Positions 28,740-38,695 of a stretch of 64,000 nt of DNA are shown here, one piece after another. The notes beneath the pieces were generated by a model. It saw only the letters and a list, made by a program, of their open reading frames with translations, made no database searches and was not told the origin of the DNA. The translations under genes were made by a program, and so were the position numbers. Numbering within the stretch: position 1 is the first letter of the stretch; each line of letters begins with the position of its first letter. Location of the stretch: NCBI RefSeq assembly GCF_010111755.1, contig NC_088962.1, positions 558,001 through 622,000 of the forward strand, written 5' to 3'. The DNA is from Nakaseomyces glabratus. Lineage: Eukaryota; Ascomycota; Saccharomycetes; Saccharomycetales; Saccharomycetaceae.

Positions 28740-29260
28740 CGTAACTCTCTATGATCTTGTATCAATGCGGGCCCTGTAAGTACTTATTCAATGTCCCTTA
28801 TTAAGTGTAAATCACTCCGCCGACTCGCCACTGGTTCACTATAAGTATCAATTACCAGCAATGGTACGGGATATTTATACTTGGAACTAAACCGATCTAA
28901 AATATAAACCTATTGAGGCTACAGTTTTGACCAAAACAATGCGATTTACTGTACTTCAACTTTCACTTATGTCTTCCCCCCGTATTTTTGACTTTTTATG
29001 GAAACCTTCGCTGGTGAACGATTTTTCCTCGCCAGCGAAGTTCAACTGTTGTCATATTTTCTTGTAAAAATGAAACATATATTGTTAAGTTGAGAGACTG
29101 TTTGAGTGTAGGAGTGCTTGATGGTAGGTAGCGATAGACTATATTAAGTTGAGTTCTTTTGCCATTTATGTATGTACTTTTAGATTATTATATGTACTAT
29201 GGTAGGTAGCGTTACGAAATGTTCTCCAGAAACGCAATTAAGCTATGGGGAGGTAAATCA
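28740..29260. other. SMY1 promoter and VMA5 3' region
   Basis: Holds an inverted repeat (29007-29039) and a 13-bp direct repeat ATGGTAGGTAGCG at 29121-29133 and 29199-29211. No gene seen. Confidence 0.5.
29007..29039. repeat. Inverted repeat TTCGCTGG / CCAGCGAA
   Basis: Perfect 8-bp arms at 29007-29014 and 29032-29039 with a 17-nt spacer, about 270-300 bp upstream of SMY1. It could bind a dimeric regulator or fold as a hairpin. Confidence 0.7.
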
Positions 29261-30436
29261 CTACAATTTGATGTGATAGAATACAAACGGTTCATAATCT
29301 GCGTCCACCAAGTTTGCGTATTGGTGTAAGGACGTGTCGTCTTTGCTAATCTTACCCTTCTTGTCTCTAGCGAAAGCATTTCCACCTAGGAATCCAAACG
29401 CATCTACTAGCTCTTGCTTACATTTAGTTACATTCTTTGGGGGTACTGCGATGATCTTAATTATGAAATGTGGAGGAAGCCCATAACGCAACACAGACTC
29501 CACGTAGACACGCAGGGCTTTGATGTGGAACCATATCACGAATACGTCGACGAACGCTGTCTTAGCTAATCTTACCAATTGGATACGTAGAGATTGTTCC
29601 AAACTTGCTGCTGAATCATGTTCCCTTTTCAATTGATCTATCAGCTCCTCGCTATAGTTAAATTCTCTAGGTATAAACTTCTTCTCTCTGGCTGCCGTGG
29701 TAAATTCTTGTGCATTTCTCTTGAATAGGTGGACATTGTACAAGATGTAGTCATCATCCTTTGCAATTATACCAGCAGATCCCGGAACTACATTTTTACT
29801 CAAAGTCTCATAGGTCTTCTCAAAATCGGCTTTCAAGTTCTTTGGTACAGCAATTAACACAGTGGTCAAGTACTCAGAGTCTAGGATGAAATCGTCAGAT
29901 TTAACAATATCGTGTAGGGATCTTACCGACAAGTCTCCTGTCTTCTTTCTCTCTGCTGCAGCCAGATTGGACTTTGCGTTTGTGTAGTTTGTGTAAGTTG
30001 CTCTAACATCAAGATCTAGCTGTGATGCTTCGTCTGACAAATTGCTCATCAATTCCTTGATTGATTTATCAAGCTTGAATTTCCTTGTTTGCCATTCAAA
30101 ATGTTCTAGATACTCCGGAATCGGCATATTGTTAATAGGTATAGTCTTATAATCGTTAGTAGATGCCTCATTCATACCAGATAAAATTTCGACAATCTTG
30201 GAAACCGATGACCCGACCTGGTTATCTATCTTACTCAAGTCCTCAGACTCCACTAGCAAATTGTCCAGAGAACCAATTTTAAACTCAGGTATCTTGAAAT
30301 CAGACACGAACGTCCTGCCTCCAAGTAAGTTATTCTTCAGCCATGTGTCTACATCAGCTTGACCACTAGCAGGCTTCGCATTTCCTGGCAACGACACCAG
30401 AAAGAAATCATTAGCAGTGTACAACGCAGTAGCCAT
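29261..30436 (-). CDS. VMA5: V-type H+-ATPase subunit C
   Basis: Peripheral V1-sector subunit that links V1 to V0 and is released during reversible disassembly on glucose loss; it acts on vacuole and endosome membranes. The 391 residues from the MATALYTANDFF start equal the usual length (S. cerevisiae Vma5 has 392). An open frame extends 40 codons upstream, but it encodes unrelated hydrophobic sequence, so the start at 30436 is preferred. Conserved segments include the N-terminal foot (LVSLPG), the long helical stalk (about 130-220) and the C-terminal LRYGLPPHF region. Neighbours SMY1 and TEF4 match S. cerevisiae. Confidence 0.97.
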   Translation of the reverse strand: MATALYTANDFFLVSLPGNAKPASGQADVDTWLKNNLLGGRTFVSDFKIPEFKIGSLDNLLVESEDLSKIDNQVGSSVSKIVEILSGMNEASTNDYKTIPINNMPIPEYLEHFEWQTRKFKLDKSIKELMSNLSDEASQLDLDVRATYTNYTNAKSNLAAAERKKTGDLSVRSLHDIVKSDDFILDSEYLTTVLIAVPKNLKADFEKTYETLSKNVVPGSAGIIAKDDDYILYNVHLFKRNAQEFTTAAREKKFIPREFNYSEELIDQLKREHDSAASLEQSLRIQLVRLAKTAFVDVFVIWFHIKALRVYVESVLRYGLPPHFIIKIIAVPPKNVTKCKQELVDAFGFLGGNAFARDKKGKISKDDTSLHQYANLVDADYEPFVFYHIKL

Positions 30437-30956
30437 TTCTTTATAGTAGTTGATTTCTAGTCCTATGCACCGGAAAAGGAGAAGTGGGAATAATGCCTGT
30501 ACTAGTATCAAAAACCAATTCAGTAAAGTTCTATTGAGAACTATACGATCTAGCAATAATTGACTTGCTTAGTACGATTTATTCATCCATAATTGGCACT
30601 ATCTACACTTCTTTTCAATATTTTTCCTGACCCTTTATGAGCTGAATGGGCCCTGGTTGGAATATAACGACGCACGTCATAGTTAACCGTATCCTTAAGC
30701 TATGGGCATTACAACAGTAAGTGTAATTAATATTCACATTAGTCATATAGTTTGCAGCGTATACAGTTCAATAGTAGCTACTTTTCAATAACATGTCTGC
30801 TACCTCGGATCTGTATTAATGTTGGTCGCGTAGGTTATATCATAAAATCGGTATTAGACATACATAATATATATGGGGATGGTAAAAAGATATAGAAAAT
30901 TGTTCATTATACAAGGAAGGAGCCAGTGAAAATGCTCTTAAACCAAGTCAATTAGC
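30437..30956. other. VMA5 promoter and TEF4 3' region
   Basis: No gene or motif cluster seen. Confidence 0.4.
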
Positions 30957-32189
30957 TTATTTCAAAACCTTACCGTCAGCGATTTCCTTAGATTCACCGT
31001 TGACAACAACTGGCTTATCCCAAGCCCACATGTTGTTGACAAATTCCTTGTCTTCTTCCTTAGTTGGGTCCAACTTGGTGTATTCGTAGGATTCCCAGTC
31101 TGGGGCGACGTCGAAGGCTGGGACGTGGTCTTGACCTCTGACCATGACAGCACCGACGATACCGTTGTTGTTGTTTTCACCATAGACAACTAGACAACCG
31201 AACATGTACTTAGTGGAAGCGGACAGTCTGTTGAAGAAACCACCGACCAAGTTGTTGGACATGAAAGTCATGGTCAATTCGTCGTTGTACTTGTAACCGA
31301 CCTTCCACAAGGAGTATTCTTCTGGGTTGTAGTGTTCCCAGAACCATGGCAAAGCAACTGGTCTGGTGTCTTCGTTGGAGTACTTTCTCTTCCATTCGTC
31401 TAGGACGAAAGTGGATCTACCAAGAGCTTCCAATGGGTGCTTTGGCTTCTTTTCTTGTTGTGGAGCTTCAGCAGCTGGCTTTTCTTCCTTCTTTTCAGCC
31501 TTCTTCTCAGTCTTCTTTTCTTCCTTCTTCTTAGTTTCCTTCTTTGGAGTCAATTCGATGTCCTTCTCAGCGAAAGCTGGGAAAAGAGATGGAGAGGACT
31601 TGATGATTGGGTGGTCCATCATAGTCTTGTACCATCTAGTTAGAGCTGGGTGAGCCTTTGGGAATTCAGGGCCGAAGATTAGACCGAAAGCCAAGACACA
31701 CATGTAGTAAGCGTAGACGTCAGCCAAAGTAGCTCTTTCATCGACCAAGTAAGTGTAGTGGGTCAATCTTTGTTCCATGAAGTCAGCAACCTCGTTGATC
31801 AAACTGAAGTGGTAGTCAACGGATGGCTTGGTGTAAGCGAACTTCTTGATGGAGGTCAAGTACAAAGCACCAAGGTGGTTGAACAAGTCAACGGTAGTCA
31901 TGGACAACCATTGTAGGACTTGAGCCTTCTCAAGCTCGTTCTTACCTAGCAAATCAGCCTTGACCTTTTCGTCATCGATTTGGTTAACCAAGTAGTTGAC
32001 AATGGCAATGGACTCGGTGATTTGAGTACCGTTCTTTAGCAACAAAGATGGGATTCTGTGTCTTGGGAACTTGGCCTTCAATTCGTTTGGATCTTCAAGA
32101 ACTTGGAAGTCCAACTTGAAGTGCTCAATGATAGCCTTGGAAGGAGCGGCTCTTGGAGTGTTGTAGATGAACAATTTACCTTGGGACAT
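30957..32189 (-). CDS. TEF4: Translation elongation factor eEF1B gamma
   Basis: Gamma subunit of the guanine nucleotide exchange complex for eEF1A. Its 410 residues show a GST-like N-domain (about 1-80), a GST C-terminal helical domain (85-205), a Lys/Glu-rich linker (about 215-250) and the highly conserved EF1G C-terminal domain (about 250-410, ending DGKVLK). Synteny with VMA5 and RRP14 makes it TEF4 rather than its ohnolog CAM1. Codon bias is strong. The frame is continuous from MSQGK, so there is no intron in the coding region, unlike S. cerevisiae TEF4, whose intron hosts snoRNA snR38. It shares a 784-bp divergent promoter with RRP14. Confidence 0.96.
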   Translation of the reverse strand: MSQGKLFIYNTPRAAPSKAIIEHFKLDFQVLEDPNELKAKFPRHRIPSLLLKNGTQITESIAIVNYLVNQIDDEKVKADLLGKNELEKAQVLQWLSMTTVDLFNHLGALYLTSIKKFAYTKPSVDYHFSLINEVADFMEQRLTHYTYLVDERATLADVYAYYMCVLAFGLIFGPEFPKAHPALTRWYKTMMDHPIIKSSPSLFPAFAEKDIELTPKKETKKKEEKKTEKKAEKKEEKPAAEAPQQEKKPKHPLEALGRSTFVLDEWKRKYSNEDTRPVALPWFWEHYNPEEYSLWKVGYKYNDELTMTFMSNNLVGGFFNRLSASTKYMFGCLVVYGENNNNGIVGAVMVRGQDHVPAFDVAPDWESYEYTKLDPTKEEDKEFVNNMWAWDKPVVVNGESKEIADGKVLK

Positions 32190-32973
32190 TTTTTTCTTGG
32201 TATGCTTGCTTAGTGTTCCGACTGAAAATGCAACTAAAAACACACAAATTAACACAAATAGTATACAAAAAAAATAATTAAAGGTAGAAATGCATGCAAA
32301 TTATATACTAGGAGAACCCAAATGGTTCTAACAAACTTCTAATACCCAACTTTCTTTTTTTGATTTTTTTTACTAGGTTATTACACAATACTCATTGCAC
32401 AAACTGCAAAAAATGATAGGAAAAATTTTCTCTACAGTAAGGGCATCGACTGCAAACGTTGCAACATCCACCCGAAAGAGCATCGACGTCTCTCTGATGT
32501 TTAATGGCCAGGGTAGTGATTTCAATCCATAAAAATTGATTTCACACCAATAGAAGCATATGAGTGACATAGTCACATGAGAAATGGTGATAACGTTGAA
32601 CACCCCTCCCTAGTTACATTACACATCCCCAAATAAAACCCTGCCGGACCAACTACTATCTATAGGTAATACAAAATAGATGATAACATGCTGAATACTA
32701 TCCCAAGTAGCGTATTTACTTCTTAGTATATATACAAGGAAGCGTATTATTTATAATCATGTGACTTTTTCGTATATATGAACTGAAAAATTTGCAGGGC
32801 ATCGATTTTCTGTGAAAAAAGTGAAAAAAAGCGATGAGCCCAGTGGGGGCGGTGATGAGCTTAGAGAGCACTGGAGTGGGAGTCGCGATGAGCTATAATA
32901 TATGTAAATTATTTATGTTATATAGTGCTAATATGGTGTATATTTGTAACAGAAGGGTAATACGGTGACGACC
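32190..32973. other. Divergent TEF4-RRP14 promoter region
   Basis: Carries the RRP14-side PAC/RRPE motifs (32784-32892). No Rap1 site of good quality was found on the TEF4 side. No gene seen. Confidence 0.45.
32784..32892. promoter_or_regulatory. RRP14 promoter: RRPE and three PAC-type motifs
   Basis: TGAAAAATTT at 32784-32793; GCGATGAG at 32831-32838 and 32885-32892; a one-mismatch copy GTGATGAG at 32852-32859. All fall 80-190 bp before the ATG. Confidence 0.8.
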
Positions 32974-34335
32974 ATGAGTGATTTACTAGAAGAGAGGTTG
33001 CGTGCGAACTCGTCGGCTTTTGATGGGCTGATGGCGTTGATTCCTGCGAAGTACTATTACGATGAGAAGACGCAGGACCAATGGAAGATGAAGAAGAAGG
33101 ATAAGTCGCAAGTCCGCGATGACAAGTTGAAGAAGCTGGACCCCGAACAGCAGGGGGATGAGGTCTCGAGCGCTTTGGATGTGATGAAGAAGCGGGAGCA
33201 GAATGCTGTTCCTGTAGAGCTTCCTGGTGCGAAGCTGAATAAGCTGAATAAGAAACCGGTAGCGGATGTAGATGGCAAACACAAGGCCTTAGGAGGCGAG
33301 GTGGTAGAAGAAGCTGAAGACGATGATGAGGATGAAGAAGATGAGGACATAAAGGTTATATTTGATGATGAAGGTAATGAGATCAAACTGGGCGACAAGC
33401 AACGTGAACAACGTGATGAGCCAGCGGACGCTGAAGAAGGAGAAGATGATAATGACGAAGTAAATGGAGAAAAGTCAACTAAAGAAGTTACTAAGAAATC
33501 AAATGAGAAGGCTAAAAAACTGAAAAATGTTGAGGAGCTAAGATCCAAGCTTCAACAGAAGATACAAGCTTTAAAGGAGAAACGTAAAGCTCCAGGTACC
33601 AATGTTCAAGGTGCTGCTAGTTCTAGAGAAGCCATCCTTGAGCAAAGGAGGAAAAGAGAAGAAGCCAGAAAGAAGAGGAAACTTGAGCATGCAAATGGTG
33701 GTGACAGTGATGACGACGATGACGACGACGACGAAGACCACTCAAGTGAATCGGAAAACGAGGATGACTTGGAAGAAAATCCAAAGAAGAAGCAAAAGAA
33801 GAATGGTGTCTCCGCCAAGGATGTCATGTTCCAAAATATTATCTTTGATGATGGTGATAGAACGACCTCTGATTTGCAAAGGCTCAGGAAACAGCCAAAC
33901 GGTAAAAAGAAGGGACCCGCAAAGAACGACATTAAAGCCCATTTAAAACTACTGGAAACTAAACAGAACAAAATTCAAAACAAAGATGAACTAGAGCAAA
34001 TCAAACTAAAAGAAAAGGAAAAATGGCAAAAAGCTATGCTTCAAGCGGAAGGTATAAGACTAAAAGACGACGAGAAACTTCTTAAGAAAGCACTTAAAAG
34101 GAAGGAGGCCAAGAAAAGAAAATCTGCTCTAGAATGGCAAGAAAGAAAGAGAACGGTTGCAACTAATATAGCAGAAAAGCAAAAGAGAAGAGAGGAAAAC
34201 TTGCAGATAAGGAAGCAAAACAAGGGTCAGAAGAAAAATAAGCAGCAGAAAATGAAGAGGAAATTCACAGGTTCTATTGTTCCTAAAAAGAGAGCTGGTT
34301 TTGAAGGTCGTCTAAAATCTGGCAAAAAGAAATAG
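32974..34335 (+). CDS. RRP14: Ribosome biogenesis protein Rrp14 (SURF6)
   Basis: Nucleolar protein needed for both 40S and 60S pre-rRNA processing; also linked to cell polarity in yeast. The 453 residues (S. cerevisiae 434) show an N-terminal SURF6/Rrp14N segment (LEERLRANSSAFDGLMALIP), long Lys/Glu/Asp-rich stretches including an acidic run near 245-265, and the basic SURF6 C-terminal domain (about 280-453, ending GRLKSGKKK). The ATG at 32974 is preferred over an upstream GTG-led extension. The upstream PAC/RRPE cluster fits its role. Confidence 0.95.
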   Translation: MSDLLEERLRANSSAFDGLMALIPAKYYYDEKTQDQWKMKKKDKSQVRDDKLKKLDPEQQGDEVSSALDVMKKREQNAVPVELPGAKLNKLNKKPVADVDGKHKALGGEVVEEAEDDDEDEEDEDIKVIFDDEGNEIKLGDKQREQRDEPADAEEGEDDNDEVNGEKSTKEVTKKSNEKAKKLKNVEELRSKLQQKIQALKEKRKAPGTNVQGAASSREAILEQRRKREEARKKRKLEHANGGDSDDDDDDDDEDHSSESENEDDLEENPKKKQKKNGVSAKDVMFQNIIFDDGDRTTSDLQRLRKQPNGKKKGPAKNDIKAHLKLLETKQNKIQNKDELEQIKLKEKEKWQKAMLQAEGIRLKDDEKLLKKALKRKEAKKRKSALEWQERKRTVATNIAEKQKRREENLQIRKQNKGQKKNKQQKMKRKFTGSIVPKKRAGFEGRLKSGKKK

Positions 34336-34718
34336 AAACAATATCTTTACCAGTCGAAGGTATAATTTTCAGGTATTTTGCTGAATATTTTAATCGCATA
34401 GCAAGCAATTGCCATTTTTTTTGCTCTCACTAAATTTTGTTACTTTTGATTTTTTTCTGCATAATCTTTGAAAGGCGTGTACTTATTTGAAACTTAATCT
34501 ATTTGTTATTGGCTTGATTATATTTCTCCGGAAAACCAACATCAGGCCATTGGGGTTAAATCAGATTTTTTTTATTCACCTTGGTAATGGTGGCATTATG
34601 ATAATTATAATAGAATAATTCTGTAGCTATTATTCAAAATACTTAAAAAATAAACCTGCATTTTATATTAACGAAGGAGTTACATAAATGCTAAATAGAG
34701 CTTCCAAGCCAATGAGAA
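34336..34718. other. Convergent RRP14-HOT13 3' region
   Basis: AT-rich, T tracts; no gene seen. Confidence 0.4.
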
Positions 34719-35051
34719 TTATTTATCGAACTCAAAATAGAGGTCATAATGATTACTGCATCCAGGATTGAATTTAGACTCACAGTAAGGGCATCGCAGA
34801 GGCTCCTTACTTGTCTTGTACTCAGCAAACGTCATTGTAGTGTTACAATTTCCACACAGGACAACTTTCTCTTCAGTATTGGAATGATAGCGGAGTACTT
34901 CATGGCTTGTAGATTCCTTATGACACTCATAGCATGGGTAGAATGTCTCGCAGCATTTAAATTTCAATGCGATGATGTCGAGCTCCGAGTGCCAATGCTC
35001 ACAACGTGTGTGATTGTCGACAAGTTTTCCTTTCAGCAAGATTTCTGTCAT
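34719..35051 (-). CDS. HOT13: Hot13-like CHY zinc-finger protein of the mitochondrial intermembrane space
   Basis: 110 residues, near S. cerevisiae Hot13 (116). It contains a CHY-type zinc-binding core: C18 x HWH, then CCETFYPCYECHKE, LCGNCNTTM and CPYCESKFNPGCSNH, so at least ten Cys and several His. In yeast Hot13 promotes oxidation of Mia40 by keeping it zinc-free, supporting disulfide-driven import of small Tim proteins. The gene order RRP14-HOT13-MDH1 matches S. cerevisiae chromosome XI. Confidence 0.93.
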   Translation of the reverse strand: MTEILLKGKLVDNHTRCEHWHSELDIIALKFKCCETFYPCYECHKESTSHEVLRYHSNTEEKVVLCGNCNTTMTFAEYKTSKEPLRCPYCESKFNPGCSNHYDLYFEFDK

Positions 35052-35882
35052 ATTGCAATTTTATAATTCTGTTCTACATTAGTTAATGTACATTTAAGAT
35101 CATGGTCTTTTATTATAAACTGTAATTTGACACATTAGTCTGGTTTTTATATATGTTGGTGAATTTTGTATGGTGTAATATTTTATGGCCTGGTTTTCTG
35201 ATTTTTGCGATTTTTTCGCTCATTCAAAAATATACATCCGGTTTCGCTAGGTTGTTCTAGTCATGAAAAGGTGACTCAAGGTTGGGAGGGTAAGACATGA
35301 GCAAAAACCTACTACCATTTACACAGGATAAGCTATCAGAATATTGGCATTTACTTTATAAACTATGTAATGTAATGCTTCATTTACATACAAGAGGTTT
35401 TCTAAAATAATAAAGCAGAATAAATTTAAACAATGGGAAAAAATAGTAAAGGGAAAAATGTGTAGTCAATATTGACTATAATTACATGAATAATATCTAT
35501 TAGTAACAGAAAATCGAAGAGATGAAAACCTCGATAAAATAGTAAATAATAACAAGCACAATAAACATAAGTCGTCTGAATCACTGTAACACACAAATTG
35601 GAATTCTCAAAGTCAAAAAAAAGTAATGAAATAAATGAATAGTTAAAAAAAGCATGTGATTGTAAATGGGGTTTCTTTGTGTGTAATAGCAGGCAAATAG
35701 CTAAAAGATGAACGGATAAGAAATGATTCGATCTAGTACTGCCAGCTATAAGCAAATGCAAGCAAAATGAAAGAAATAAATAGTGTCCGAAATTCTGTTT
35801 ATGATCTTGTGAAGGACATAAAGACATCGAAGAGGGATTCCATTCATCCTTTAATCATTATTTATCATGTGATGATCCCGAC
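35052..35882. other. HOT13 promoter and MDH1 3' region
   Basis: 831 bp, AT-rich. A 133-codon open frame on the minus strand (35426-35827) has low-complexity hydrophobic content and no recognisable family, and is taken as chance. No gene is supported. Confidence 0.45.
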
Positions 35883-36893
35883 TTAATTGCTGGACTTGAC
35901 GAAGTTGATACCCTTTTCGATGTTCTTCTTCAAGGTCTCCTTACAAGTGGCCAACATCTCTTCCTCTTCAGCGGAGATGGTACCAATTGGGTGGATCTTA
36001 ACAACACCTTCCTTTCCTAGAGTAACTGGGGAAGCAAAGAACTCGATACCTTCGCCCTTGTATAGAGGGGAGTCGACGAAAGATGGTTCGACGACGTTTT
36101 GTTCACCGGCGAAACCGGATAGGACAGCGTTGGCGAACAAAGCACCGGCCTGGGCCATGGATAGAGTAGCGGAACCAGCACCGTTCTTGGCCTTGACGAC
36201 TTCGTCACCACCGAACTGGATTCTCTTGATCAAGGCGTCCTTTTGGTCCTTGTCCAATTTATCACCGTACTTGGTCTGAGATAGAAGTGGGATAATTGTG
36301 ATACCAGAGTGACCACCAACAACGTTTACTTTCTCCTGGGTTGGGTCAGTGCCGACAACTTCGGAGATGAATCTGGAAGCTCTGATGGAGTCCAATGTGG
36401 TGACACCGAACAACTTCTTAGGGTTGTACACACCTTTCTTTTGCAAGACCTCGGCGACAATTGGCACGGTAGAGTTAACTGGGTTAGAGATCACCAGGAT
36501 GGCAGCGTTTGGAGCAGACTCGGCAGCAGCGGTGGCCAAGTCACGCACGATACCGGCATTGATGGCAAACAAGTCATCACGAGTCATACCTGGCTTTCTA
36601 GGCACACCAGCAGGAATCAACACCAGGTCGGTGTCCTTCAAAGCATTCTTCAAACCATCGGCCTCCTCGGGAGTGAAACCCTTCACAGTAGAGTTCGTTG
36701 GGATGTGCGACAAGTCACTGGCAACACCAGGAGCACCTCTAAGATCGTACAACCTCAGATCAGTAACCTTCTGGTTCAACTTCAACAGCAACGACAATGG
36801 CTGCCCAATACCACCATTGGCACCGAGAACTGTAACCTTGTATGGATTGATACGTGTAGAGGAAAATGCCCTTCTGCTAATTCTAGACAACAT
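35883..36893 (-). CDS. MDH1: Mitochondrial malate dehydrogenase
   Basis: Interconverts malate and oxaloacetate with NAD+ in the mitochondrial matrix (TCA cycle, malate-aspartate shuttle). It has 336 residues. A presequence of about 17 residues ([15 protein letters not shown]) is Arg/Ser-rich. The NAD-binding Rossmann loop is GANGGIG (24-30), substrate-binding Arg lies in [13 protein letters not shown], and the catalytic His is in VVGGHSGIT. There is no C-terminal peroxisomal SKL, so it is the mitochondrial isoform, also supported by neighbours HOT13 and SRX1. Strong codon bias indicates high expression. A CCAAT box lies at about 37213-37217. Confidence 0.97.
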   Translation of the reverse strand: MLSRISRRAFSSTRINPYKVTVLGANGGIGQPLSLLLKLNQKVTDLRLYDLRGAPGVASDLSHIPTNSTVKGFTPEEADGLKNALKDTDLVLIPAGVPRKPGMTRDDLFAINAGIVRDLATAAAESAPNAAILVISNPVNSTVPIVAEVLQKKGVYNPKKLFGVTTLDSIRASRFISEVVGTDPTQEKVNVVGGHSGITIIPLLSQTKYGDKLDKDQKDALIKRIQFGGDEVVKAKNGAGSATLSMAQAGALFANAVLSGFAGEQNVVEPSFVDSPLYKGEGIEFFASPVTLGKEGVVKIHPIGTISAEEEEMLATCKETLKKNIEKGINFVKSSN

Positions 36894-37552
36894 GCTGTGT
36901 AATTATTTTTTATTTTAGACTATATTTTAGTAGAGTAATGCTATGAGTGCAGTACAAATCAGTACCATAAAGACATAAGCGCTTACGCTGAAAAGAAGAA
37001 AGAACTGCCAGCTATTTATACCAGTGAAGGACAGGTCCCCCCTGCCCGCAGAATCACCGATTTGTCGGAGTGCGCGGTTTATTGAACCGATTCCCTCCCA
37101 TCTGTACAGCAGTTTCTGCGCTTTTCACAAAGTAGCTCACATCCCCCCCCCTTTGACACCAAAAGGCTCTGCGGGCTCTGCGGGCTCTCTAGTCAGCGCT
37201 GCAGTTCGAGGTCTTCGAGGCAAGGGCTTCTGACCAATGAGACCGTAAACGTTGTGCGTGATGAGTTATTGTCACTATGTACAAGGTTCTGGATCGTATG
37301 TTGGTATCTGGTTATAACACCGACGGCGGGGTTATAAATGGTAAATACGTAATATGATATGCTCATACCTGTATCGAAGTGCAATATAGCTGCAGTATGC
37401 AACACAACGCACTTGATGTGTGTTGCATAACATGGTTAACGCTGACTTAAACATTGTAATCTTATTGGTACATAACATTAGACATAAAACACATACAAAA
37501 AAAAAATGACGTAAAGATTCATAAAAACGTTTCAGGCTTCAGGCTTCAGGCT
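36894..37552. other. MDH1 promoter and SRX1 3' region
   Basis: Contains a CCAAT box (about 37213-37217, Hap2/3/4/5 type, about 320 bp before MDH1) and GC-rich stretches including GCGGGG near 37325 that resemble Mig1 sites. Both would fit carbon-source control of a TCA gene. No gene seen. Confidence 0.45.
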
Positions 37553-37560
37553 TCAGGCTT
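37533..37560. repeat. 7-bp tandem repeat (CAGGCTT)4 across the SRX1 stop codon
   Basis: Four perfect copies. The SRX1 stop (37553-37555) lies within the third copy as read on the + strand. The unit is not a multiple of three. Confidence 0.92.
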
Positions 37561-37969
37561 CGAGCTGTCTTTGCATGTCCGCTTTCTCGAACATGGTGTC
37601 CAGCGACTCACCCACATATAGTTTCAACTGGTGTCTTGTGGCAGGCAACACCTTGGCCCTCACTGGGATATGTGGGTCATTCTGTTCCTGAGCCAGGCGG
37701 TCGTAGGCTTGGAACCTGTGGCACCCACCGAACGCAAAGTAATAGCTCTCGCCATTCTCACGCACGCACATCACATCGATGGGTGGGAGCTGCCCGTTGA
37801 GCTCAGTGGCACCTTCCAAGGAACACGTCTTGCTGGCCATGGGCTTACCCTTCATAGTCGACACCATCGCATCGATCTTCTGGTAGTCCAGCACTGGGAC
37901 AATAGGCCTGTGGATCTGGGACAATGGGATCTCGGAGACTTTGTGTAGGTTTCCACTCTGTAGCGACAT
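37553..37969 (-). CDS. SRX1: Sulfiredoxin
   Basis: ATP-dependent reductase that repairs hyperoxidised (sulfinic) cysteine of 2-Cys peroxiredoxins such as Tsa1. 138 residues from the ATG at 37969 (S. cerevisiae Srx1 has 127). The signature FAFGGCHR is present with the catalytic Cys at 83; the ParB/sulfiredoxin fold spans about 12-125. The C-terminus ends within a 7-bp tandem repeat. In the divergent promoter shared with CYT2 there is a Yap1-type site TTAGTAA at 38432-38438, consistent with oxidative-stress induction, though about 460 bp away. Confidence 0.95.
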   Translation of the reverse strand: MSLQSGNLHKVSEIPLSQIHRPIVPVLDYQKIDAMVSTMKGKPMASKTCSLEGATELNGQLPPIDVMCVRENGESYYFAFGGCHRFQAYDRLAQEQNDPHIPVRAKVLPATRHQLKLYVGESLDTMFEKADMQRQLEA

Positions 37970-38695
37970 ATTCAACTGGTGTAAATTGTATTTATATTTG
38001 TAACTTGTATTTGCAACTTGTACTTATAGTTTGTTGTTGATTTTGTTTTCTGTCAAGGTAGCCTATACACAAGAGAGCTACATACGCGATGCCGATGGGC
38101 CCTTATATACTTTTCTAATAAACACATTCCCTTGATAAGAGTGTTTACAATTTACTGGTTAGCACTTAACTAATTGAGATATAGTAACCGGGCTCAAGTA
38201 ATGAATTACACCCTCTGGACCTTCTCACTTGAACTTCTGCAAGACCCCCCTCCCCCATTGTCTCTTGCACACTGTAGTTGGGATATTGCACCACCATGCA
38301 CCCTCCACCCATTGCTGGCCACTTTCCTCATGGCCCATTCCATTACCAAAGATAACATTAATAATAAAATGTCAAAAAGCCTAATCATCAACCCCATGAC
38401 AATCGAGACCCACCAGGCGATCCGGGTTCCCTTAGTAAGTGATAATTGATTCTAGAATGATTTCCAGATTGCGATCTGAATGGGTACTAATCCCTACTAA
38501 TGGTTACTTCTAAAAGGCTTCAACGGTGCACCAGGAACAATAGTTTGTTGGAAATCGCATAAAGGCAAAACTCTGGTAAATCGGGGATTGCATAATCATA
38601 CCAGTGCCAAAAACCGGCAAGGTCAAGAGTTAAAAGCGGCGCGGAGTTATACGTAATTACAGGTAGCCTGTGATAAGTTATAAGACAAAGAAGCA
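37970..38695. promoter_or_regulatory. Divergent SRX1-CYT2 promoter with a Yap1-type site
   Basis: Yap response element TTAGTAA at 38432-38438. A C-rich patch at about 38240-38255. No additional gene seen. Confidence 0.5.

Noticed and set aside
30437..30556. 40-codon upstream extension of VMA5
   Set aside because: The family start MATALYTANDFF is internal, and the extension is hydrophobic sequence unlike other V-ATPase C subunits.
35426..35827. 133-codon minus-strand frame between HOT13 and MDH1
   Set aside because: AT-rich, Leu/Phe/His-biased composition, no recognisable domain, and no equivalent in the conserved gene order.
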